DNA from: Micromonospora sp. Llam0
GTDB taxonomy: Bacteria; Actinomycetota; Actinomycetes; Mycobacteriales; Micromonosporaceae
Direction: 5' to 3'
Assembly (NCBI RefSeq): GCF_003751085.1
Contig: NZ_RJJY01000002.1
Coordinates: 2,418,001 to 2,482,000, forward strand
Length of the DNA: 64,000 bases
Below, piece after piece: positions 25,471-33,564 of this stretch. The translations under genes and the position numbers were made by a program. Every line of letters begins with the position of its first letter. Within the stretch, counting starts at the first letter, position 1. Under the pieces are notes generated by a model. The model did not search any database. It saw only the letters and a program-made list of their open reading frames with translations, and was not told the DNA's origin.

Positions 25471-26268
25471 TCAGGGTTTACGGGCGAGTCCTCCGAAGTC
25501 GTCGACGTCGACGGTGTGGGCGGTGTCGGGTCGCCAGCGGGTGACGGACACGACGCCGGGTTCCAGGAGTTCGAGTCCGTGGAAGAAGCCGGCGATGGTG
25601 TCGGGGGTGCGGTTGACGCGGGGGTTTTCGCCGCTGGCGTTCCATTGGCGGACCATGTCGTCCATCGGTGCGGGGTGGATGACGTTGGTGTCGTCGCACA
25701 GGGCGAGGTAGCTGCCGGCGGGGACGGCGTCGACGAGGCGGCGCACGATGGCGTACGCCTGGATGTCGTCGGTGAGGTGGGCGGTGACGCCGAGCAGGAT
25801 CAGGGCGACGGGTTGGTCGAAGTCGAGGGTGTCGGCGGCCCGGGACAGGATCGACTCGGGGTCGGTCAGGTCGGCGTCGATGTAGTCGGTGGCACCGTCG
25901 GCGGTGCTGGTGAGTAGGGCGCGGGCGTGGGCGAGAACGAGGGGGTCGTGGTCGACGTAGACGATGCGGGATTCGGGTGCGAGTGTCTGGGCGACCTGAT
26001 GGGTGTTGTCGGCGGTGGGCAGGCCAGTGCCGATGTCGAGGAACTGGCGGACACCGGCGTGGGCGAGGTGGGTGACGGCCCGGACGAGGAACGCGCGTTG
26101 CGCCAGCGCGATCTCGGCGATGTGCGGGTTCGCCGCTCTGATCCGGTCTCCGATCTGGCGGTCGGCGGCGAAGTTGTCCTTGCCGCCGAGCCAGTAGTTC
26201 CAGACCCGGGCGGACTGCGGGACGCTGGTGTCGATGCCCAGCCTCGTGGTGGGCGCGGTGTCGCTCAT
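25471..26268 (-). CDS. SAM-dependent methyltransferase, DUF574 family
   Basis: A 265-residue protein starts at ATG 26268; the open frame upstream of it is not protein-like. Family features (PF04672) are clear: PQSARVWNYWLGGKDNFAAD at residues about 17-36, FLDIGTGLPTADNTHQVAQ (SAM-binding motif I), VYVDHDPLVLAHARALL, LLGVTAHL, and the ending SVTRWRP. The family is abundant in actinomycetes and its substrates are mostly unknown. It lies in the minus-strand string between the GNAT gene and small unknown genes. Confidence 0.9.
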   Translation of the reverse strand: MSDTAPTTRLGIDTSVPQSARVWNYWLGGKDNFAADRQIGDRIRAANPHIAEIALAQRAFLVRAVTHLAHAGVRQFLDIGTGLPTADNTHQVAQTLAPESRIVYVDHDPLVLAHARALLTSTADGATDYIDADLTDPESILSRAADTLDFDQPVALILLGVTAHLTDDIQAYAIVRRLVDAVPAGSYLALCDDTNVIHPAPMDDMVRQWNASGENPRVNRTPDTIAGFFHGLELLEPGVVSVTRWRPDTAHTVDVDDFGGLARKP

Positions 26269-26330
26269 GACCGGGCTTGCCTCTCCGGATGGGTCGAACG
26301 GGTTGCGTACGGCGCTGGCGGGCACGGCTG

Positions 26331-26966
26331 TCACGACTCCCGGCCGGAGCCGACACCGCGGGTGCGGGGTTGACGCCACATCGGCCACAGGGGCGGGCCA
26401 CCGTCGGGCAGGTGCACCGGCGTCGGAGCGGTGTCGTAGTAGCCGTGCCGTTGATAAAGGCGGCGGGCGTCGCCGCTGGTGGCGACCAGGTGCACGGGGG
26501 TGCCGGCGGTGTCGCAGGTGGCGTGCCGGTGCGCGAGCAGGGCGGTGCCGACACCCTGACGCCGCCGGTCGGAAGCGACGCCGAGGTACGCCAGGTAGGT
26601 GTGCGGGCGGCGCGGGGCGTGTTCGTGCAGGAGCGCGGCGAGGTGGGCGAACCGTCCGGCGTGCGGGCCCGCAACCCGGTCCACCAGTGCGGTGTGGTGG
26701 GGGTCGGGGGTGCCGGCGGCGGTGTGGGGCAGCCAGACTGCGGCGCCGGCGTGGTCGTCGCTGGTGTACACGGTGCCCGAGGTCATCGTGTGGGTGAGGA
26801 TCGCCGGGCAGAGTCGCTGGTAGACGTGTCGGCGTTCGCCGGGGTCGGGGATGAGCCAGGCGGCGTCGGGGGTGTCGACGAACGCCTCGACCAGGGTCGC
26901 GGTGAGTGCGGGGATGTCGTGGCGGTCGGCGACACGGATCACGGTCGTGGTGGGGGTGGTGGTCAC
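26331..26966 (-). CDS. GNAT-family N-acetyltransferase
   Basis: A 211-residue protein starts at ATG 26966, overlapping the permease stop by ATGA. The acetyl-CoA-binding motif A is YLAYLGVASDRRRQGVGTAL (RRQGVGT pyrophosphate loop), followed by the beta bulge VHLVATSGDARRLYQRHGY. It acetylates an unknown amine. Coupling to an amino-acid permease gene suggests the substrate may be a transported amino acid or amine, but that is inference. Confidence 0.88.
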   Translation of the reverse strand: MTTTPTTTVIRVADRHDIPALTATLVEAFVDTPDAAWLIPDPGERRHVYQRLCPAILTHTMTSGTVYTSDDHAGAAVWLPHTAAGTPDPHHTALVDRVAGPHAGRFAHLAALLHEHAPRRPHTYLAYLGVASDRRRQGVGTALLAHRHATCDTAGTPVHLVATSGDARRLYQRHGYYDTAPTPVHLPDGGPPLWPMWRQPRTRGVGSGRES

Positions 26967-28483
26967 CGACGGATCTCCTTACGTGCGGCGGGGGTCGGGT
27001 GGGTGGTGGGTCGGGTCGCGGCGTCGGCGCCCGCGCCGACGGTGGCGTAGACATGGCGGCGTGTGCGGTGCAGGACGGCGGCCCAGACCAGACCGGCGGT
27101 GACGGCGGCGGCGTAGAGGCCGGGCAGCGCCCACCGGGCCGGGGAGCCGGGCGGGGCGTCGAGGAGGTCACCGAAACCGATGAGAGTGCCGCCGAGGATG
27201 AACACCAGCAGGTTGAGCGCGACGCCGGGAGCGAACGCGGTTGACCAGCGGGACTCACCCCGGCGGTCGTGACGGAAGTAGACGAGGACGGCGAGGCTGG
27301 TCGCGGTCATCAGGATCAACACACCCAGCCCGCCGGTGACGGTCAACCAGAAGAACAGATGAACGATCGGATCCAGGCCGGCCAGCGCGTAGACCACGAT
27401 GACGAGGCCGGCCACGCTGGTCTGGGTGAGGGAGCCGAGTCTCGGCGCCCCGGTCCGGCCGTGGGTGCGCCCCAGGCTCGTGGGGAGGACCTGTTCGCGG
27501 CCCAACGCGAACAGGTAGCGGGCGACCATGTTGTGGAAGGCCAGCAGCGCGGCGAACAGGCTCGTCACCAGCAGCAACCGGCCCACGTCGACGATCAGGC
27601 GTGGGAGGTGGCCGTCGACCAGCACGAACATCAACTCCGGCCCATGGCGGGCGGCGGCGTCGACGATCCGATCGGGGCCGGCGGCGGTCTGCATCGCCCA
27701 CGCCGACCCCGCGTACAGGATCGCGGTGACGGCGATCGCGGTGTAGGTGGCGTGCGCGACCGTACGGCGGGGGTCACGGGTCTCCTCCGCGAGGACGGTG
27801 GTGGCCTCGACCCCGACGTAGCCGGCGATCCCACCGACGAGGATCGCCGCCATCCCCGGCACCGCCAGATGCGCCGGCTCCAACCCGTGCAGCGCTAGTC
27901 CCCCGTCGGCGGAATGGGTGGCCATGATCGTGTCAAAGACCACCACCACGGTGATCTCCGCGACCAGCAGCACACCCAGAACCCGGCCGTTGAGGTCGAC
28001 CCGCGCCAACCCCAGACCCGCGACCAGCAGCCAGCCTCCGAGCGCCCACACCCACCACGGCACGCCGACACCGGCCACCGCCGACACGGTCGCGGCCGTG
28101 ACGACACCGAACGCCCCGTACAGGCCGACCTGCATCAGGTTGTAGGCGACCACCGCCACGAACGCCGCCGCCACACCACAGGCGGGACCGAGAGCGTGGG
28201 CGACGTACGAGTACATCGACCCGGCGTTGACCACATGCCGCGACATGGCGACGTAGCCGGCCGCGAACAGCACCATCACGGCGGCGGTCGCCGCGTACGC
28301 GACCGGCACCCCCGACAGGCCGGTCACCGCATACGCCGTCGGCACCGCCGACGCGACCACCGTCATCGGCGCCGCAGCCGCCAGGACGAAGAACACTACC
28401 TGCGGCACGCCCAGCTGGGACCTGGCCAACGCGGCGGCGACACCACCTCGACGCGGACGCGGCACACCATGAGAAACAGACAC
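26963..28483 (-). CDS. APC-superfamily amino-acid permease
   Basis: A 506-residue membrane protein starts at GTG 28483, six bases after GGGGGA. About 12 hydrophobic segments are visible from PQVVFFVLAAAAPMTVVASA onward. The first unwound helix region has the APC-type pattern and the segment AGYVAMSRHVVNAGSMYSYV. EATTVLAEETRDPRRTVAHA between helices 6 and 7 is the classic cytoplasmic loop of amino-acid/polyamine antiporters. The C-terminal tail is charged and Thr/Pro-rich. It is the first gene of a coupled pair with the GNAT gene. Confidence 0.88.
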   Translation of the reverse strand: MSVSHGVPRPRRGGVAAALARSQLGVPQVVFFVLAAAAPMTVVASAVPTAYAVTGLSGVPVAYAATAAVMVLFAAGYVAMSRHVVNAGSMYSYVAHALGPACGVAAAFVAVVAYNLMQVGLYGAFGVVTAATVSAVAGVGVPWWVWALGGWLLVAGLGLARVDLNGRVLGVLLVAEITVVVVFDTIMATHSADGGLALHGLEPAHLAVPGMAAILVGGIAGYVGVEATTVLAEETRDPRRTVAHATYTAIAVTAILYAGSAWAMQTAAGPDRIVDAAARHGPELMFVLVDGHLPRLIVDVGRLLLVTSLFAALLAFHNMVARYLFALGREQVLPTSLGRTHGRTGAPRLGSLTQTSVAGLVIVVYALAGLDPIVHLFFWLTVTGGLGVLILMTATSLAVLVYFRHDRRGESRWSTAFAPGVALNLLVFILGGTLIGFGDLLDAPPGSPARWALPGLYAAAVTAGLVWAAVLHRTRRHVYATVGAGADAATRPTTHPTPAARKEIRR

Positions 28484-28583
28484 AACGATCCCCCAAGAAA
28501 TGACAAGAACCAGACGAGACGGATGCGGGTCAGGAAGGGCGGGCAGGGTGCCTGGGCAGACGCCTGAGCAGGGCAGACGGTGG

Positions 28584-29267
28584 TCAGGTCCGACCACCCA
28601 ACACAGCCCGACCGACCGCCGCCGACAACTCCCACAACAGGGCGTCGACCTGCGCCGGCACCGGACTCAACAACCGGTCCAGACGCTGCCGAGCCCGCGG
28701 CTCACCGCCGAGGAACCGGCCCTCGACACCAGCGGCGACACACAACCGCGCCAGGGCGCTGTCGAACTGGTCTAACCGGTCGCCGCGGCCGATCCGGGTC
28801 GACAACCGGGCCCACGGCCACGCCGCCACGTTCATGTCCGTCGGCTCCCACACCGTCCGGACCGTCACCAGCCGCCGGACCCGCACCGGACGCACCACCC
28901 CCGCATCGGCCAACCGCTGACCGATCGCCGGCACCGACACATCGGCGAGAACGTCGAGCCACGCCGGAACCGGCTGACCCGGCTCGGCCGCCACCCAGGC
29001 CGCTATCTGCCGCTCCAACCCGACCAGCCGCACCCCCGGTTCGGGACACGCCAGATGCCCCGACGGCGTCACCTCCAACACCCCCGCCACGACCAGGTCC
29101 GCCAACACCGCGGCCGTCGCCCCGAACCCGGCGATCCGCGCCGTCACCCGCAGCTGACCCGACACGTCGTGATGCGCCATCAGGAAGAACTCATCCGCCA
29201 ACAACCGACGCTCCACCGGCACCGACAACACCGACCGCCGACCGGCCTCAGACTGGTAGACGGTCAC
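28584..29267 (-). CDS. GPP34 (GOLPH3-like) phosphoprotein
   Basis: A 227-residue protein starts at GTG 29267, chosen because GAGGAAGGG lies seven bases upstream and because it overlaps the preceding stop by GTGA. The GPP34/GOLPH3 pattern (PF05719) is clear: LLADEFFLMAHHDVSGQLRV, VLADLVVAGVLEV, RLADAGVVRPV, AAWPWARLSTRI and a C-terminal LLWELSAAVGRAVL. Eukaryotic members bind phosphatidylinositol-4-phosphate. The roles of the many actinobacterial copies are not established. A soluble or peripheral membrane protein is expected. Confidence 0.85.
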   Translation of the reverse strand: MTVYQSEAGRRSVLSVPVERRLLADEFFLMAHHDVSGQLRVTARIAGFGATAAVLADLVVAGVLEVTPSGHLACPEPGVRLVGLERQIAAWVAAEPGQPVPAWLDVLADVSVPAIGQRLADAGVVRPVRVRRLVTVRTVWEPTDMNVAAWPWARLSTRIGRGDRLDQFDSALARLCVAAGVEGRFLGGEPRARQRLDRLLSPVPAQVDALLWELSAAVGRAVLGGRT

Positions 29268-29692
29268 GGCCGACCCTTCCTCGTCCAGGCACTCCACAGC
29301 GGAGGCATGGCTTGCTGTGACAGCTGGCGCAGACGGACAGGGCTCGCCGCCACCGCTGCCTGAGCCCTGACGGCCACTACAGCATTCGGACGTCGCCCGC
29401 GAAGGACCACACGGCTAGGCCTACCGCCGCTGCGCGCTGCCCCCATCGGTGCAGTCCCCCACCCGTGTACTAGCCGCAGGCGCGAGACCGGCCACCGTCG
29501 CCCCGGCTCAGACGCCCGAACGCGCGCAGGGTGGCCCAAGTTGTGTGAGCGGGGCGCGGTGCAGTCCGGGCACCGCAGCGTTTGCCCACAGTCGGTGCAC
29601 CACCGGTGCCGACATCTACACAGCGCAAAACCCGCGATGGTGCCCACCAGTGCGGAGGCGACTGCCACTACGAATGCGGCGGTCAGCGACAT
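29264..29692 (-). CDS. Membrane-anchored zinc-ribbon small protein
   Basis: A 142-residue protein starts at ATG 29692 with GGAAGGTG upstream. One N-terminal transmembrane segment (LTAAFVVAVASALVGTIAGF) is followed at once by two Cys pairs (CRCRHRWCTDCGQTLRCPDC), a zinc-ribbon-like head, then a basic tail. Its stop overlaps the GPP34 start by GTGA. That coupling is the main evidence that it is a real gene and that it works with the GPP34 protein. Confidence 0.55.
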   Translation of the reverse strand: MSLTAAFVVAVASALVGTIAGFALCRCRHRWCTDCGQTLRCPDCTAPRSHNLGHPARVRASEPGRRWPVSRLRLVHGWGTAPMGAARSGGRPSRVVLRGRRPNAVVAVRAQAAVAASPVRLRQLSQQAMPPLWSAWTRKGRP

Positions 29693-29724
29693 GGCTACAC
29701 CTTCCAGTTAGAAACCTTGATTGG

Positions 29725-29763
29725 GCCTGCCGTGCCGGTGACGGGGGCACCGGCACGGCAGGC
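29725..29763. terminator. Perfect 16-bp hairpin upstream of the GPP34 pair
   Basis: The arms 29725-29740 (GCCTGCCGTGCCGGTG) and 29748-29763 pair without mismatch around a 7-base loop. It lies 33 bp before the minus-strand gene at 29692 and 260 bp before the plus-strand peptidase. It may be a bidirectional terminator, or a leader hairpin if the promoter is further right. The remainder of 29693-30022 holds nothing recognisable. Confidence 0.55.
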
Positions 29764-30022
29764 GGTCTAGGACACCAACGGACCTGCGCCCTACGGCTCC
29801 CGGCGCGGTTCCGAATGCCGACGAGCCCGCCGGGAGGGAAGCCCTGTAGGTGTACGACGGCTAGGTCATGGGTCCATTCAGGGGGTATCGCAGGGCCGTC
29901 GCTAGACCGCTGACGCAGACACGGAGACTGTCCGCACCTGCCGACGTTGCTCCGGAGCGGTCGCGCTCATGGTCCGGTTCGTGCTGTGATCGCTACGGGC
30001 GACATTGAGGGGTGAATAGCCT

Positions 30023-31822
30023 GTGGCGGATGGCAGTGTTCGCGGATCGGCACCGACGGCTGGACAGGTTGCTCAGGCCCGCGTGTCGTACGACTGGCTC
30101 ACCGGCGTGGACGGCGCGCTGCACTGGGTCGAGTCGTCACCAGAGACCGGCCGAGCCATGGTAGTGACGTGGAGGCCCGAGCAGGATCCCTCCGACGTTC
30201 AGATCTCACGCCTCTATGGGGCGAACGTTGGCAGTAGCCTGCACGCCTACGGCGGTATGCCCTACGCGATCCACCCGTCAGCCGGTGCGGTGATGGTGAG
30301 CGGCTCTACTGGGCTACTCGCGGTCGACATCGCTGCCACCAAAACCGCGCATGTCTATGGCGATCTCACTCAAAATGCCGATGAATTGCTGTGTGTCCGC
30401 GAGGATGACGCCGGAGACGAGTTGGTTGCAATCGATATTCTGACAGGCGGGCTACGTGTCTTGCTGGCAACCGATGGGTTTCTCGCCTCGCCGCGGACAT
30501 TCGCGGGCCGACTAGCTTGGACTCAATGGGGCAGGGGCGCGATGCCCTGGGACTCCAGTGAACTGTGGGTTGCCGAATACCAACCAGGAAAATCCATCCG
30601 CCGAAAAAGGAGAATCGCCGGAGGGCCTGACGAGTCAGCTGTTCAGCCACAATGGAACGTTGACGGAGCGTTGTATTTTCTGTCTGACCGTTCAGGCTGG
30701 TGGAACCTATATCGTTGGCGCGATGGACAGACGTATGAGATAGCACCGATGGCCGCCGAGTGTGCTGCTGCACCGTGGGAGTCGAGCTACTCCAACTATG
30801 TCCTTCTTCCGGGGCAGCGGATCGGCCTGGTCTTTCAACGCGGACCAAGGTTCGGGCTGATTGTTGTCGAACCTGACGGTCACATGAACCCCGTCAAGCT
30901 GCCCTACACCGCAATCAAGCCTCATGTTGCCGCAATCGATAACAGGATTGCACTTATCGGCGCATCCCCAACCCGCCCGCAGCAGATTGCCTTGGTGTCG
31001 ACCGACGGCTCCGAAAATCTGGAAGTGGTTCGGGAGAGTGCTGTTGGCGTCACGGAATCCGTCTCAATCTCCGTTCCGGAAATAATACAGGTGGCCTCTC
31101 AAGAGGCCGACTTGACCGTCCTATTCTATCCGCCAACGGGCAAGGGTGATCCAGCCCCACTGATTGTCCGGCCGCATCCTGGGCCGACATATCACAGCGA
31201 TCTTCGACTAGACTGGGAAGTACAGTTCTTCACGAGTCGCGGGTTTGCGGTGGCCGACGTCGACTATCGTGGGAGCACCGGATACGGCCGAGAATTTCGC
31301 AAGGCATTGGACGGCGAGTGGGGTCGACTTGACGTCGAGGATTGTCGCTATGTGGCAATGCATCTGCTGGCAACGGGCAGAGTGTGTCCTGGCGGCGTTT
31401 TCATCTCAGGGGCGAGTGCCGGAGGTTTCACCGCGCTGCGGGCAGCATGCGAGGAAGGGCCGTTCCTGCTGGCTGTAGCCAGGTCGGCAATTGTCGATCC
31501 AGTAAGGTGGATGACTACGGCACCCCGTTTTCAGCGACCACACGCGGGAATCCTGGCCTCCGACGGCGCTCGCGTCATGCCGGATCGAGTAAGATGCCCT
31601 GTCCTGCTAATCCACGGTGATCGGGATGATGTCGCGCCGATAGATGACGTGACCGAGTTAGCGGCAGCGCTCGATCACCGAGGACTGCTGGCCGGCATGT
31701 TGGCACTCGGCGGCGTCGGGCACTACATATCCACGCCCGCTGCTCTATCGGCGGCGTTGGAAGCGGAACTCCAAGCCTACCTCGAGGTGATCAAGAGTAG
31801 CGGGCACTCCCTTCCGGAGTGA
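30023..31822 (+). CDS. S9-family (prolyl-oligopeptidase-like) serine peptidase
   Basis: A 599-residue protein starts at GTG 30023, with GAGGGGTG about nine bases upstream. An N-terminal beta-propeller region (residues about 40-350, with a TolB/WD-like blade PQWNVDGALYFLSDRSGWWNLYRW) precedes an alpha/beta-hydrolase domain. Ser465 lies in GASAGG, the Asp box is HGDRDDVAP at about 531-539, and His is in GVGHYIS near 567. It lacks a signal peptide and so should be cytoplasmic. Base composition is clearly lower in GC than its neighbours, suggesting transfer. It lies 1.7 kb before the lanthipeptide operon. Peptidases of this family mature some lanthipeptides, but a direct link here is unproven. 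Confidence 0.88.
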   Translation: MADGSVRGSAPTAGQVAQARVSYDWLTGVDGALHWVESSPETGRAMVVTWRPEQDPSDVQISRLYGANVGSSLHAYGGMPYAIHPSAGAVMVSGSTGLLAVDIAATKTAHVYGDLTQNADELLCVREDDAGDELVAIDILTGGLRVLLATDGFLASPRTFAGRLAWTQWGRGAMPWDSSELWVAEYQPGKSIRRKRRIAGGPDESAVQPQWNVDGALYFLSDRSGWWNLYRWRDGQTYEIAPMAAECAAAPWESSYSNYVLLPGQRIGLVFQRGPRFGLIVVEPDGHMNPVKLPYTAIKPHVAAIDNRIALIGASPTRPQQIALVSTDGSENLEVVRESAVGVTESVSISVPEIIQVASQEADLTVLFYPPTGKGDPAPLIVRPHPGPTYHSDLRLDWEVQFFTSRGFAVADVDYRGSTGYGREFRKALDGEWGRLDVEDCRYVAMHLLATGRVCPGGVFISGASAGGFTALRAACEEGPFLLAVARSAIVDPVRWMTTAPRFQRPHAGILASDGARVMPDRVRCPVLLIHGDRDDVAPIDDVTELAAALDHRGLLAGMLALGGVGHYISTPAALSAALEAELQAYLEVIKSSGHSLPE

Positions 31823-33074
31823 TCAGGGTGGGTAACTGTGTCGCGGCGTACTCGCCGAGGTCCCTCACATCGGGAAGATCCGTGTAGGGGTGAAGCTCGG
31901 CGAGCATGAGGACGATGCGGTGAGCGCTGCGAAACGAATTGAGCTTTGCGGCATGGTCAATCGCCTGGCGTGCCACGGCGCAGGCGTGGTCAATCTGACG
32001 CGATCGCGCGAGGGACGCAGCGTAGAGGGCAGTGTCTATCGCCAAACGTCGTGCACGAGTCGGCTCCAGCTGCGCGACCGCTCGGGTCACTTCGCGTTGC
32101 GCTAGCTCATGAAGTCCAAGATCATAGAAGCAGTGAGCCTTCTCGTCGGCGAGATCGGCTTCGCTGAAGTAGGCGATCCAGGGCGGCTCACCCGAGGGAA
32201 TGCTCCGGGCGAGATCCGCCTCAACTTGAAGGAGCGTTGCGGCACAGGCGGCCTCGTCGCCGCGTCTTGCCTGAGAGCGGGCCAGCACCGTGCGGAAGAC
32301 CGCCCGTACGCCGGGCGTGGTCTGATGTTCGGTGCCGCGCAGTGCGGCGGTGGCGAGGCGCCCCGCCTGGTCCGCGTCCCCGCAGTGCAGTGCCAGATGG
32401 GCAAGGCTGACAGCTATGAGGTATCCCCCGTACAGACGGTTTCCGCTTCTCGTCGCGATCGCCAAAGCATGCTGGTAGTGCCGCTGCGCGGCGGCATCCG
32501 CCCCGAGGTCGACCGCTTCGTACCCAGCGAGTTCGAGGAACCCCGTTGCTACGAGCGGCGAGCGAGCGGCCATGATGTCGAGTTCGCGCCCAAGGATGTC
32601 GGTGACGATCGAGTAGACCTGGCCGGCACCATGAGCGTGGTCAGCGCTTCGGAGCTCCTGCAGTCTCAGCGCCGCCTCCGAGCTCTTGTCATCGAAGTCA
32701 CGTGAGTGCCCAGCGTCCAGAGCAGAGGACAAGAGCCAGTCCAGGACCGGACGATCGGTAGCTTCGGACCGAAACCCCCGCGCCCTGCTCCCCGCGTCTC
32801 CACCCGCTCCCAGCCCACGTTCACGTTGCAGCATCGGGATCAAGCGGCGGAGCGCGCCTCCAGCGGCAAGCGCTACATCGCATCGTTCTACCAGATCATC
32901 TGAAGCTGTTCGCTCCGCAGCCTCGATCTTGCGGATCAGGTCCTTGTGCACGAACAACGCCCTGCCAAGGTCCGCCTGAGACATGTCGCGCTCTTGACGT
33001 AGGCGACGGACCTCCGCGCCGAGGAAGTGCCGCACAGACCTTCCCGGCTCGAGCGTTTTGAGGGCTTGGCCCAC
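31791..33074 (-). CDS. XRE-type regulator with TPR-like C-terminal domain
   Basis: A 427-residue protein starts at GTG 33074 with GGCGGTGAG upstream. The helix-turn-helix is at about residues 15-70 (LGAEVRRLRQERDMSQADLGRALFVHKDLIRKIE in two segments). The rest is all-helical with tetratricopeptide-like repeats (ELAGYEAVDLGADAAAQRHY, LIAVSLAHLALHCGDADQAG). This is the layout of actinomycete regulators that often flank natural-product genes and may sense a peptide or small molecule. It is convergent with the S9 peptidase and their ends overlap by 32 bp. It is divergent from the lanthipeptide operon, so it could regulate it. Confidence 0.82.
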   Translation of the reverse strand: MGQALKTLEPGRSVRHFLGAEVRRLRQERDMSQADLGRALFVHKDLIRKIEAAERTASDDLVERCDVALAAGGALRRLIPMLQRERGLGAGGDAGSRARGFRSEATDRPVLDWLLSSALDAGHSRDFDDKSSEAALRLQELRSADHAHGAGQVYSIVTDILGRELDIMAARSPLVATGFLELAGYEAVDLGADAAAQRHYQHALAIATRSGNRLYGGYLIAVSLAHLALHCGDADQAGRLATAALRGTEHQTTPGVRAVFRTVLARSQARRGDEAACAATLLQVEADLARSIPSGEPPWIAYFSEADLADEKAHCFYDLGLHELAQREVTRAVAQLEPTRARRLAIDTALYAASLARSRQIDHACAVARQAIDHAAKLNSFRSAHRIVLMLAELHPYTDLPDVRDLGEYAATQLPTLITPEGSARYS

Positions 33075-33219
33075 GGCTCACCGCCTGTTCCTACCTGCCA
33101 CGCAACGCCAACGGGTTCATTGTCGATGAGACAGGGGACGACGAGCAACGCACGCGACCGCCACGCGGACACACCCAGTGTCCGCATCTCCCCCCTGCCC
33201 GAGACCCCCACACGTTGGG

Positions 33220-33420
33220 TTTGCTCTCTGTATGCGAATCGACTGCAGGACGTGGGTTTCCTCGGCGACGGCGTTGTGGACACTCCGGACGGTTCCCACG
33301 CGGCAGTCTCGCCTACCAGACCGAACGTGAGAACGATGCCACCGGCGGGTGGGAGAGTCGCGTCAACGCGAACGGAGCGCATTCCGACACGTGGCACGGG
33401 CGACGGCGAAGTCGGACCGC
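33220..33420 (+). pseudogene. Remnant of a second FxLD-type methyltransferase C-terminus
   Basis: Bases 33300-33400 read GSLAYQTERENDATGGWESR and on to VNANG. This matches GSFAYRTKRGNEDTGGWESG...VYAHG in the intact methyltransferase (34521-34590) at protein and DNA level. A less clear upstream piece lies in another frame. No start or catalytic domain remains. It shows that the lanthipeptide locus once had a duplicate of this gene or was built by recombination. The rest of 33075-33564 holds no gene; the end of it should contain the operon promoter. Confidence 0.6.
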
Positions 33421-33564
33421 AGGTCAGCACTCCCTCGCTGCTTACCATGGGTCACCATATGGATAACTTCGATGACGATCTGCGTGAGAGTCGTCGGCAA
33501 GATCCCGCAAGGCAGGGTCGGTCTTTGACCGGCAACAACCATCACACGGCGAAGGTGCGACGGC

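Noticed and set aside
30023..31822. Calling the S9 enzyme the lanthipeptide leader peptidase (LanP)
   Set aside because: It lies 1.7 kb upstream in a separate unit, and no cleavage site can be matched. It is kept as a possibility only.
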